Shown here: positions 35,814 to 43,710 of the stretch, piece by piece
Layout of the letters: each line of letters starts with the position of its first letter
Position numbering within the stretch: the stretch's first letter is position 1
Source of the DNA: Leptospira broomii serovar Hurstbridge str. 5399
GTDB taxonomy: Bacteria > Spirochaetota > Leptospiria > Leptospirales > Leptospiraceae
Reading direction: 5' to 3'
Assembly: GCF_000243715.2 (NCBI RefSeq)
Contig: NZ_AHMO02000008.1
Coordinates: 1,661,001-1,725,000, forward strand
DNA length: 64,000 nucleotides
The notes under the pieces: generated by a model
Seen by the model: only the letters and a program-made list of their open reading frames with translations
Told to the model about the DNA's origin: nothing
Databases searched by the model: none
Program-made: the position numbers and the translations under genes

Positions 35814-36194
35814 TTAGGCAATATGTCTCGGACCTTCATATATACATGCACTTGTGCAGGTTTCATGAAGGGTAATTTTAGTCAGTAAAGGTAATCGAGG
35901 TCTTAATTTTTCCCAAAGCCAGACGCAGATATTTTCGCTGGTAGGATTTTCTAAGCCTTCTATTTCATTTAATAAATAATGGTCTAAATAATTGTCCAAA
36001 AGAGGTTTCACAAACTTGCTGACTTCAGCAAAATCCATTAACCATCCGGTAACCGGGTCAATGGTTCCCTTTAAATGCAATTTAAAGCGGAAACTATGAC
36101 CGTGCATTCTCCTGCATTTATGACCTTGAGGGACGTTCGGGAGAAAATGTGCCGCATCGAAGCGAAATTCTTTAGTTAGTTCGATTTCTTCCAT
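35814..36194 (-). CDS. queD: 6-carboxytetrahydropterin synthase
   Basis: Converts dihydroneopterin triphosphate to 6-carboxytetrahydropterin, the early step of queuosine precursor synthesis. Seen: 126 residues with FRFDAAHFLPN, the zinc-site RMHGHSFRF, MDFAEVSKFVKPLLDNYLDHYLLN, NPTSENICVWLW, and the C-terminal catalytic HETCTSACIYEG. All residues expected of the QueD type are present. It lies directly ahead of queC and heads this pair; a small basic-protein gene lies 125 bases upstream. Confidence 0.94.
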   Translation of the reverse strand: MEEIELTKEFRFDAAHFLPNVPQGHKCRRMHGHSFRFKLHLKGTIDPVTGWLMDFAEVSKFVKPLLDNYLDHYLLNEIEGLENPTSENICVWLWEKLRPRLPLLTKITLHETCTSACIYEGPRHIA

Positions 36195-36318
36195 CAGTTT
36201 GGCCTACGAAGCTTTATAAGGAAAGAGTCTTGAACAAAAGAGCCAATGGAAAATTCCCAATTAGTTAGGAGCTCCGAAGGTCGATGAGAAAAAAAAGGAA
36301 GGACAGAAAGTTTTCCTC

Positions 36319-36465
36319 TTATTTTACCAATTCCTTTAGAATTTCCTGGCGTTTTGCGTCTTTTTGCTGTTGGTTTAACACCAACCACTCGCGTTTAATT
36401 TGCTTCTCGCTAATACCTTTGGCTTCGGCGTATTTTTTGATGAGCTTTGCAGTCTTTTGGTTCAT
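36319..36465 (-). CDS. Small basic protein (48 aa)
   Basis: Not recognised. Seen: a helical, Lys/Gln-rich protein opening MNQKTAKLIKKYAEAKG and ending KRQEILKELVK. The frame stays open to a TTG at 36501, but the ATG at 36465 gives a more natural start. The composition is unlike a random frame (few Ser or Arg shadows, amphipathic helices), and 48 residues of this kind suggest a small nucleic-acid- or ribosome-associated protein. That reading is inference. It sits between queD and the metal exporter gene. Confidence 0.5.
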   Translation of the reverse strand: MNQKTAKLIKKYAEAKGISEKQIKREWLVLNQQQKDAKRQEILKELVK

Positions 36466-36587
36466 ACCAGACCAAAATCTCGGGATCTGGCTACCTGTCA
36501 AGAAGTGTGGAAAGGTTTATTTGGTCTTATTCGAATCTTACAATTATGTCTAGCGTAACATGAGGTTCTGAAATTCCGATTACGATC

Positions 36588-37523
36588 TCAGCATTCTTCG
36601 TACGGACAATCGATCCCGATGGGTTCGACTTCTACGGTAGCATGCGGAATTCGAAATTCTTTCGTAATCTTTCGGATTTTCTCTTTCAGTTTTTGCGCAT
36701 GAGAAATGGAGGTCCCGGTCACTCCTACATGCAATGTCAACACATGATAGTCGCCGTCCATAGACCAAAGATGCAGATCATGAATGGATTCAACGCCCTT
36801 TAGACTGAGAATGCGTTTTTCAAGCTCTTTCGTATCGATACCTTCTGGTGTCGATTGGAGATGTAAAAGTAAAATTTTTCTTAAATTACGGAAAGATTGT
36901 ACTCCGACCCATATCGAAATTAAGATAGATAAGAGAGGATCTAACCAGCTCCATCCAAATAATAGAAGTGCAATGCTTCCAATCAAAACTGCGACCCAAC
37001 CTAAAACATCTTCGAGCAAATGTAGGACGACCGTCTTGCTGTTTATCCCGTCCACGGTTTTCATTTTTAGCAACGCGGCTCCGTTAACAATGATTCCTAA
37101 GAAGGATAGGCCTAACATTCCCCAGCCGTTCGGATTGGCAGGATTTTGTAATCTAGGAAAAGCAAACGCAATGATTGCGATGGATCCGCCAAAGAGAACT
37201 ATCGAATTTACCAAGGCCGCTGAGAGACCTAGTCGTTTATAACCGAATGTAAACGTTTGAGTTCTTGGCCTTGCCGCAATTTTTTGAAAGATCCAGGCTA
37301 ACGCCAAGAACCCGCTATCTCCTAAGTCATGCAAGGCATCGGACAGAATCGCTAAACTATTGGAAGCGTAGCCGCCGATCAACTCGACGATTGCAAAGCC
37401 GAAGTTTAAAATGAATGCGTAAAAAAAAGCCTTGGAACCGTCCGGCCTGATACCATGAGAATGCCTGATATGCTCATCGTGATTATGCGGTTCGTGGTTT
37501 TCGTGATGATGATGGCCGTGCAT
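36588..37523 (-). CDS. Cation diffusion facilitator (zinc/metal exporter)
   Basis: A CDF-family proton-coupled divalent metal exporter of the inner membrane. Seen: 311 residues with a His-rich N-terminus (MHGHHHHENHEPHNHDEH, 18 residues), six membrane segments, the transport-site motifs SDALHDLGD (TM2) and HLLEDVLGW (TM5), and a C-terminal cytoplasmic domain (about 215-311) with DLHLWSMDGDYHVLTLHV. The HxxxD pairs are typical of Zn-transporting members. It is monocistronic on the minus strand and divergent from the uracil-DNA glycosylase gene. Confidence 0.92.
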   Translation of the reverse strand: MHGHHHHENHEPHNHDEHIRHSHGIRPDGSKAFFYAFILNFGFAIVELIGGYASNSLAILSDALHDLGDSGFLALAWIFQKIAARPRTQTFTFGYKRLGLSAALVNSIVLFGGSIAIIAFAFPRLQNPANPNGWGMLGLSFLGIIVNGAALLKMKTVDGINSKTVVLHLLEDVLGWVAVLIGSIALLLFGWSWLDPLLSILISIWVGVQSFRNLRKILLLHLQSTPEGIDTKELEKRILSLKGVESIHDLHLWSMDGDYHVLTLHVGVTGTSISHAQKLKEKIRKITKEFRIPHATVEVEPIGIDCPYEEC

Positions 37524-37617
37524 AACTCAAAGATAGATCGTACATTTATTTTCCGCCAACTCCTTTTTCGGAAAGTAGTTGCGGGATAACGGGAACTCCG
37601 TATCGATTAAGAGTCCT

Positions 37618-38223
37618 ATGAATACAGCAGAGAAAGCCGAACAACTTAAATTGATCGCAGAAGAAGTTTCTAAATGCACGAAATGCAAACTGCATAGTAC
37701 TCGAACCCAGACAGTATTTGGGGAAGGAAATCCCTCGGCGGAAATCATGTTTATCGGAGAAGGTCCCGGTAAGCAGGAGGATTTGACCGGCCGTCCATTT
37801 GTAGGCAAAGCCGGAGAGCTATTAACTAGAATCATCGAAAAAGGGATTGGGATTCCAAGAGAAAGTGTCTTCATAGCTAACGTCACGAAATGTCGTCCCA
37901 CCGTTGATCTAAAATTCGAAAAGGATCGCCCCCCGGACGAGGAAGAAACGATCGCTTGTTCGCCTTATCTGTTGCGCCAGATCACGATAATCCAACCTAA
38001 GGTAATCATTACGTTAGGAAATCCTTCCACTCGATTCATCCTTAGAACTCAAGAGGGAATTACTAAGCTCAGAGGAAAATGGGGGGATTTTCACGGGATT
38101 CCCGTGATGCCGACCTATCATCCCAGCTATGTGATCAGAAACGGCGGAGAAAATAGTCCTTTAAAACGGGATGTCTGGGAGGATATTAAGGCGGTTTTGG
38201 AAAAATTAGGTTGGAAACGATAG
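37618..38223 (+). CDS. Family 4 uracil-DNA glycosylase (Fe-S)
   Basis: Removes uracil from DNA. Seen: 201 residues from ATG 37618 (an in-frame ATG at 37579 has no ribosome site). The family 4 motif GEGPGKQEDLTGRPFVG replaces the GQDPYH type, four cysteines could hold an iron-sulfur cluster (C20, C23 in KCTKCK, then TKCRP and IACSPYL), and HPSYVIRN near the end is the second active-site motif. The DUF898 gene starts 10 bases on. It may equally be annotated as phage SPO1-type polymerase-related, the old name for this family. Confidence 0.92.
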   Translation: MNTAEKAEQLKLIAEEVSKCTKCKLHSTRTQTVFGEGNPSAEIMFIGEGPGKQEDLTGRPFVGKAGELLTRIIEKGIGIPRESVFIANVTKCRPTVDLKFEKDRPPDEEETIACSPYLLRQITIIQPKVIITLGNPSTRFILRTQEGITKLRGKWGDFHGIPVMPTYHPSYVIRNGGENSPLKRDVWEDIKAVLEKLGWKR

Positions 38224-38233
38224 GAGAGATCGG

Positions 38234-39208
38234 TTGGAAAATCAAAGGAATACTCAACTCAAATTTGACGGGAAAGGGGGGGATCTTCTCGGTATTTATC
38301 TTTTCAACGCTTTGGCGACGATTGCTACATTAGGCGTTTATTATTTTTGGGCAACCGTTCGAGCTAGAAAATACCTGAACCGACATCTTGTCTTCATGGA
38401 TCAACGGTTTGATTTTCATGCTACGGGTAAGGAAAAATTTATAGGATTCCTAAAAGCCGCATTATTATTCGCGATAGCGGCGGTTGTTTATTATGCCTGG
38501 AAGACACTGCTCGGGTTTTTTATTTCGACCGAGTGGGCGTTCGTATTTTCTATCATACCGATTTATTTAGTGATCTTGATCCTTTTGCCGTTCGTAATAG
38601 TAGGAAGCTTTCGATTCTTCTTAAGTAGAACCTCCTATAACAATATACGGTTCCATTTTTCCGGTCATCCGGTCGAGTTAATCAAGATATTCGTTCCCGG
38701 CGTAATTTTTTCCGTACTCAGTTTAGGATTCTATATTCCTTGGTTTTTAATTAGCCTACGGACATTTTACACGGATAATTCATATTATGGAAGCGCCGGC
38801 TTTAAGTTTAATGGTAAGGGCTCCGAATTGTTTTGGATTTATTTCAAAGGGATCCTGCTATTCATACCTACTTTAGGTTTATATTATTCTTGGCTGAAAG
38901 CCAACGTACAAAATTATTACTGGAATCATACTACATTTAACGGCATTAAAATAGATTCGGATTTGAAAGGAGAGGATATATTAATTTATATCATTCTTTC
39001 CTATTTTTTAATAATCATAACTTTAGGGATCGCTTTTCCTTGGGTGTCGGTAATCTGGATAAAACTTTATATGGAAGCGATTTCATTGGAAGTGGAACCG
39101 GATTTAAGCGCAATTCGTCCTGAATTCGATTCGGGAGCATCTCCTATTGCCGACGGTATGGAAAGCATAGCTAGCATAGCCGATTCTATTTCCAGTTTTC
39201 TAGGATAA
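38234..39208 (+). CDS. DUF898 (YjgN-like) membrane protein
   Basis: An inner-membrane protein of unknown function. Seen: 324 residues from TTG 38234 (TAGGAGAG ahead). The protein is made of repeated units with the DUF898 pattern: FDGKGGDLLGIYLFN then LGVYYFWATVRARKYL in the first half, and FNGKGSELFWIYFKG then LGLYYSWLKANVQNYY in the second, each with paired membrane spans. The gene is followed 48 bases on by an M48 protease, a neighbour arrangement also known in other bacteria, so the two may act together in envelope quality control. That role is inferred. Confidence 0.88.
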   Translation: MENQRNTQLKFDGKGGDLLGIYLFNALATIATLGVYYFWATVRARKYLNRHLVFMDQRFDFHATGKEKFIGFLKAALLFAIAAVVYYAWKTLLGFFISTEWAFVFSIIPIYLVILILLPFVIVGSFRFFLSRTSYNNIRFHFSGHPVELIKIFVPGVIFSVLSLGFYIPWFLISLRTFYTDNSYYGSAGFKFNGKGSELFWIYFKGILLFIPTLGLYYSWLKANVQNYYWNHTTFNGIKIDSDLKGEDILIYIILSYFLIIITLGIAFPWVSVIWIKLYMEAISLEVEPDLSAIRPEFDSGASPIADGMESIASIADSISSFLG

Positions 39209-39256
39209 TAGTAGATTTTAGTTCGCTAAATTTAGACAATCCGAGGAATTGAATTT

Positions 39257-40396
39257 GTGATGGAAGATCTATATTATGACGGAAAAACGCCGCTTCCTAA
39301 AAAAGGGACTCTCATTATTAAGGAGAATAACCTATACTTCGCCGCTGATCAGAAAGAGTATCGATTTTCGATCCAGGATATCATTGGCTTGGAAAAATTC
39401 GCTTCTGAATATAGATTAGAAATAGGAAATTTAGATTCTTATAATTCTACCGTAATAATAGTCTTTTATTCCGAAAATACCTATGATAATCTGATCTCAA
39501 TTCTCAAACAAGGCAAAGGTGGCATTATCTCCGGAATATGGATGAGTGCCGGGATTTGGCAGAAAATCGGAGCACTGGCGATTGTAGCTTTTATCGTTAT
39601 ACTCGGATACAATTCTGCTCTATCGTATTTGTATCATGTTGTTCCGATGAGTTACGATAAGACCCGAGCGACTTTACTATCGCCTAAAATTCGGGAATTT
39701 TTGTATGTTTGCTCCGCTCCGGAGATAAATCACGTAGTCGATGCTATCGGGAAAAAATTAAAGGATTCTGCCGATCCCTTTACTTATGATATTGTCGTCG
39801 TTCAGGACAATATTACGAACGCGTTTGCATTGCCCGGTGGAAATATTATTATTTTTACGAATTTACTCTCTACGACGGAAAGTCCGGAAGAATTAGCCGG
39901 CGTCATTGCGCACGAAATGGCACATGTACGTAGGCGACATGGTACAAGAAACGAGATTCGGTATCTGGGTAATTTTTTATTCTTATCTTTAGCGATTGGA
40001 TCCGGTTTCGAAGGTGTCGAGTTCATCGAAAATATGGATACGTTCTATGAATTAACGAGTGCCGCCTTGTTCAGTCAAAAGTTTTCACGAGAATTCGAGA
40101 TAGAAGCGGATAGGGAAGCTTTAGAGAATCTTAAGAAATCGAATATTACCGCGGAAGGAATGTTACATTGGTTCGAAAGACTTAAAGTTACTCAGGCGAA
40201 AAAAGAAAAGGAGGAGAGTTCGATGAATATTCCGGATTTTCTAAGCTCTCATCCTCCGACAGACGAGCGAATTAATGTGATTCGGCGCGAGATAACTAAA
40301 GCGGGATATTCGAAAGGAACGCTCGGGATCTCCAGGTCGAAATGGATTCGAATTCGAAATCAATGCGGCCCGAAGGTGACCGCACCGGTCAAATAG
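39257..40396 (+). CDS. Membrane-anchored M48 zinc protease
   Basis: Seen: 379 residues from GTG 39257, or ATG 39260 three bases on (the AGGA site at 39243 suits either). An N-terminal domain of about 95 residues is followed by one membrane span (about 98-120) and an M48 protease domain with the zinc motif HEMAHVRRRH, the third ligand in EIEADREALE, and SSHPPTDERI near the end. This is the layout of YfgC/Ste24-like proteases that face the periplasm. It lies downstream of DUF898 on the same strand. The ends of this gene and the converging hydrolase are 16 bases apart. Confidence 0.9.
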   Translation: MMEDLYYDGKTPLPKKGTLIIKENNLYFAADQKEYRFSIQDIIGLEKFASEYRLEIGNLDSYNSTVIIVFYSENTYDNLISILKQGKGGIISGIWMSAGIWQKIGALAIVAFIVILGYNSALSYLYHVVPMSYDKTRATLLSPKIREFLYVCSAPEINHVVDAIGKKLKDSADPFTYDIVVVQDNITNAFALPGGNIIIFTNLLSTTESPEELAGVIAHEMAHVRRRHGTRNEIRYLGNFLFLSLAIGSGFEGVEFIENMDTFYELTSAALFSQKFSREFEIEADREALENLKKSNITAEGMLHWFERLKVTQAKKEKEESSMNIPDFLSSHPPTDERINVIRREITKAGYSKGTLGISRSKWIRIRNQCGPKVTAPVK

Positions 40397-40412
40397 GATC
40401 TTTAGATCGATT

Positions 40413-41345
40413 TTATTCTCCCTTCTTTTTCTTTAACCAATCCGCGATTCGCTGATATATTTCGGAGGCGGCGTCTTCGTGTGCAAATAGAGATAGATGA
40501 TCGTAATCGATGCTTCCGCGATTGTCCCTACCGATTTCGAAAAACTGACTGGATCCTTTTTTCCTTCTATAAACCGGATGTATCGATTCTGCCGGAGAAA
40601 CGCTGTCGATTTTTCCGGCGATAAAGAGAGTAGGAAAATCCAACGATTCGAATTCCGCCCAGTTCTTGGGATTTTCTTCTAACGATGGGAGATAATTCCA
40701 AAGATTTCCGTACATGAAAAGAGTCGCCGGATCGTCCTCGTCGTATGAAATGAATCTAGAGCAGAAAGAGTCCTTGTTTTTGCAGGAATCCGTTAAATCA
40801 GTTCCGAATCGTTTTTCTTTCCTCATATCTTCCAGGAAGCTATCATTGAATTTGTAATCCATTCCGGTTCCTAAAAAGAAGCTTTTATAAATGCCGAGAT
40901 CTTTTTTGCCATGAAGGTAATGCAAGATTGTTTGGCCGCCGAGAGAAACCCCTCCCAGAATATAATCTTTTCGATTCGTAACTTTCTGAATTTGTGATAT
41001 AGCTTGGGGAAGAATTTTTTCCCCGATATCTTTCAAATCGATTCCTGAATATGTGTCGAAATGTAAAAGATAAACCGAAAAGCCGTTTCCGTTCAAGACC
41101 CCGATGAGTCCGGAATAATCGCCGATATACAGGGCTTTCTTATTCACTAAAACCGGATCTAGAATTAAAATAGGAGGATATTCGGAATCGACCTGTGAAA
41201 ACGTCGTGAGATAGACGTTCGGAGCAATATTAGCCGTCTGTTTTGTGAATTTTTCCTCGGTAATTCGAACGTATCGAGTACATGAAACGAGAAATCCGAA
41301 CAGAACGAAAGATAGGGTAGCAACAAAGATGTTTTTTATTTTCAT
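40413..41345 (-). CDS. Lipoprotein alpha/beta hydrolase
   Basis: Seen: 310 residues with a signal peptide ending FGFLVSC (lipidated Cys22) and an alpha/beta-hydrolase fold. The nucleophile elbow is GGVSLGGQT, a candidate acid is in FIAGKIDSVSP, and the histidine is in YDHLSLFAH, in the right order. It is likely an esterase or lipase anchored on the envelope. It follows the second, related hydrolase by 13 bases on the same strand, so they look like a tandem duplicated pair. Substrate unknown; fatty-acyl polymer depolymerase-like folds are an alternative reading. Confidence 0.82.
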   Translation of the reverse strand: MKIKNIFVATLSFVLFGFLVSCTRYVRITEEKFTKQTANIAPNVYLTTFSQVDSEYPPILILDPVLVNKKALYIGDYSGLIGVLNGNGFSVYLLHFDTYSGIDLKDIGEKILPQAISQIQKVTNRKDYILGGVSLGGQTILHYLHGKKDLGIYKSFFLGTGMDYKFNDSFLEDMRKEKRFGTDLTDSCKNKDSFCSRFISYDEDDPATLFMYGNLWNYLPSLEENPKNWAEFESLDFPTLFIAGKIDSVSPAESIHPVYRRKKGSSQFFEIGRDNRGSIDYDHLSLFAHEDAASEIYQRIADWLKKKKGE

Positions 41346-41358
41346 AATAGATTCCGAT

Positions 41359-42429
41359 TCAGTTTCTCTTATTCAACCAGCGTAGTAATACGGGGAACAC
41401 TTCCTCGTCGGCTTTTTTGCCGATCAATAAATCCGTGTGTCCGTAATCGTCTGAATGGCCTTTTCCTTTGGAGGCAATGAACAGCGTTTTATCAGCCGTA
41501 CCGATATTGTCGTAAACGTAGCGTAATGAATACGTAAATCCGAGTTTATCTCGCCGTCCACCTATGATCAATGTAGGAATTTTAATATTGGCTATGCCTT
41601 CCGCGTAATTTTGCTTTCCATCCTCGGCTCGGAAAGAACCCGTTTCTATGACTTTTTCCATTTGCCTTGCTTCCCTTTTAGTAACGGAAGCGATCGATGT
41701 AGTGAGTACGCCGCTTACGATCTTCGGATCAATATTATTCGCGTGCCAGAAGAGTTCTTCGAAATTCTTTTTAGGTAGGAATGGGATACCGGTTCCTCCG
41801 CGAATTCCGGACCAAGTTTCCGTCGGAACTACCGGCCACAGATAGAGCCCCCAAGTAAAATTGGTCCATAGCTGCAGAGCTCTAGAGGGCGGATCCATGA
41901 TTATCGGGGACCCGATCGTGATTAAATTTGCGACCCTGCTTTCTCCCAAAGTACCCAAACGAGCATATAATAACATACCGCCCAAGCTATGCCCGATCCA
42001 GTTAACTTTTTCCTTACCTGTCGTACTGAGTACATATTTAATCGCAGCATCGACGTCTTGCTTGATATAATCGTCGATCGAATAGTCGAAAGTTTTTTCC
42101 CCAAAGAAGAGAGACGGAGAGCCTGCATCTTGCCTTCCCCGGAGATCAAGCAACCATACGTCATAGCCTTCTTTCTGTAGACTAGCAACTAGAGAGGACT
42201 TTTCGTTGATCTTAAAATATTTCCGATTTGCGATGAAGCCGTGGCAAATAATAACAGGGAATTTTTTTACAGCCATTCCTGCAATCGGCGGAAAGTGTTC
42301 GATCGATAGGTTCCAATTATCTGCGGTTTTCGGATGAGAAATTTCCCCATTTAACGCGATATTTGCGGAACAGGATGCAAATAGTGAAAGAAAGACAAAG
42401 CAAAGGAGTGCATTACGGATCATACTCAT
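41359..42429 (-). CDS. Lipoprotein lipase-like alpha/beta hydrolase
   Basis: Seen: 356 residues from ATG 42429 (AAGAG ahead; the frame is open to 42459). Signal peptide ends SLFASC, the lipobox. The hydrolase core has a lid-type opening VIICHGFIANRKYF, VWLLDLRGRQD, the elbow WIGHSLGGMLLY, an acid in IIGGRRDKLGF, and histidine in GHSDDYGHTDLL. This is the pattern of acid-lipase-type alpha/beta hydrolases. It is paired with the downstream hydrolase, which is shorter and more diverged. A repeat element lies about 130 bases upstream. Confidence 0.85.
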   Translation of the reverse strand: MSMIRNALLCFVFLSLFASCSANIALNGEISHPKTADNWNLSIEHFPPIAGMAVKKFPVIICHGFIANRKYFKINEKSSLVASLQKEGYDVWLLDLRGRQDAGSPSLFFGEKTFDYSIDDYIKQDVDAAIKYVLSTTGKEKVNWIGHSLGGMLLYARLGTLGESRVANLITIGSPIIMDPPSRALQLWTNFTWGLYLWPVVPTETWSGIRGGTGIPFLPKKNFEELFWHANNIDPKIVSGVLTTSIASVTKREARQMEKVIETGSFRAEDGKQNYAEGIANIKIPTLIIGGRRDKLGFTYSLRYVYDNIGTADKTLFIASKGKGHSDDYGHTDLLIGKKADEEVFPVLLRWLNKRN

Positions 42430-42561
42430 CGATACTCTTTTTTCCGGGAAGAGAATCAAGGAAAAATCGATAATTTTGAATCTCTCGGATTTTTGAATTT
42501 GCTCCGTCCGTTCCGGTTCTCCATTCTAAACAATGTTAGGGAGCTTTTTCGCGGTTTTGAG

Positions 42562-42676
42562 CCCCGCCCTTCCTGGGCGGGGGCCGGTGCGGTGGATTCG
42601 CGAAGTCGTCGTATCGCACATTTTAATCGTTTTTGCAAGCTAATTTGTCCGAATTCTTATGTGGGACCTCCAACAA
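42562..42676. repeat. Intergenic repeat with GC-rich hairpin, copy 2
   Basis: The bases 42562-42595 equal 28947-28980 exactly (34 bases, including an 8-base perfect stem CCCCGCCC/GGGCGGGG around TTCCT). A motif ATGTGGGACCTCCAACAA at 42659-42676 lies 97 bases from the block start; the matching motif in copy 1 lies 96 bases away. The stretch between is diverged but shows related text (GTCGTATCGCACA against GTCGTATTTCATA). It lies in a gene-poor stretch, between the hydrolase pair and the desaturase pseudogene. Confidence 0.75.
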
Positions 42677-42799
42677 TATTTAACTTTAAAATATAGTTGC
42701 ATGTTTAAAGTCCATGTGATCTGCGAAGAATAATTATAAATTGCACGACCGGAAAAAAATAACTTTAAGAAATTTTAATATTTTTCTTAGGAGATAGTT

Positions 42800-43390
42800 T
42801 TTGTCGTTTGAGCATTGAGAACAAATACTCGATTTTTTTACTTTACGATAAAATCCGACTTTATGGAGAGCATGATTCCGCCGGCCGGCAGTAATACAAA
42901 AATACGTATTGTACAGCGAAGTATGATGTATGCGATGATATTCGGGGGAAAGAATCCAATTTTTTCTTTGAAGAAAAGAAATCCACCGCACTGGTGCATC
43001 CTGGTGGACCCACTTATGAATTTGATTCGTTAAAAAATTCCGATTAAAACGAAGAGCCAGAAAAAACGGCCTCAAGGACCTCCTTCAAAATCGGCAGGAA
43101 GGTATTAGTCGTATATTAATTTCGGAAGAGATACTAGACAATTATTTCCGTTAGTTTCAACAAAATCATGTCGCGTAATCCCTTTGGGGTCCGCGTGGTG
43201 TTCGCGAAACGGAAAAATGAAAACTTTTCCGATATAGGGTGTCCGTTCATTTCCGAAACTGTCTCCTAAAAAATGCACAAATCCCGAAATGAAATCCACC
43301 TAAGATAGGAGGAGAGTACGAGTAAGAAAATCAGCGTTCGAATCGGTGATTCTAAGAATTCTCCAATGAAAAAAGAAGAGAATTTCTATA
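42800..43390 (-). pseudogene. Decayed Kua/CarF/TMEM189-type lipid desaturase
   Basis: Fragments in two frames match the membrane His-box family that includes Kua, CarF and TMEM189 (plasmanylethanolamine desaturase). Seen on the minus strand: the upstream frame (43105-43299) reads FISGFVHFLGDS, then FREHHADPKGITRHDFVETN. The second frame (42734-43075) reads TNQIHKWVHQ, then LSPEYHRIHHTSLYNTYFCIT and GFYRKV. A TAG interrupts the upstream frame at the GTG used here as apparent start. A frameshift plus apparent loss of about 20 residues separates the two parts. The His motifs are largely kept (FREHHAD, HKWVH, HHRIHH-like), so decay looks recent. End points are approximate. Confidence 0.78.
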
Positions 43391-43710
43391 GGGAAGCAGC
43401 TCCGAAAAACAGGAACGAAACTACGCTTAACATTTCTAATAAGCGGTGAATTCGAAAAGGGGAGGGAAACATCGTTTTGAATACGCTCATCTTCGATTAC
43501 TGAGATATCTTTGCCATTACTACGGAAATTTCAAGATTTTTAACCACTCAATGGCGCTTAGGTAACGATTATCCTAATCAATTTCTATAAAGTAATAAAA
43601 AGTTTTGAATAAATTCCGTTATGAGAAGAAAATTTTTTATTTCGTTAAATCAAGCTTTTCTTTCTCCTTATGCGGCGGGTATATAGAATGCCCAATAACC
43701 CGTTTTGATT

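Noticed and set aside
36194..36388. 64-codon minus-strand frame between queD and the small basic protein
   Set aside because: Out of frame with the better-supported 48-residue gene and has a poorly structured, Arg/Pro-rich product.
36471..36501. TTGACA on the minus strand as a -35 box
   Set aside because: No acceptable -10 hexamer at 16-18 bases; it also falls inside the open frame of the small basic protein.
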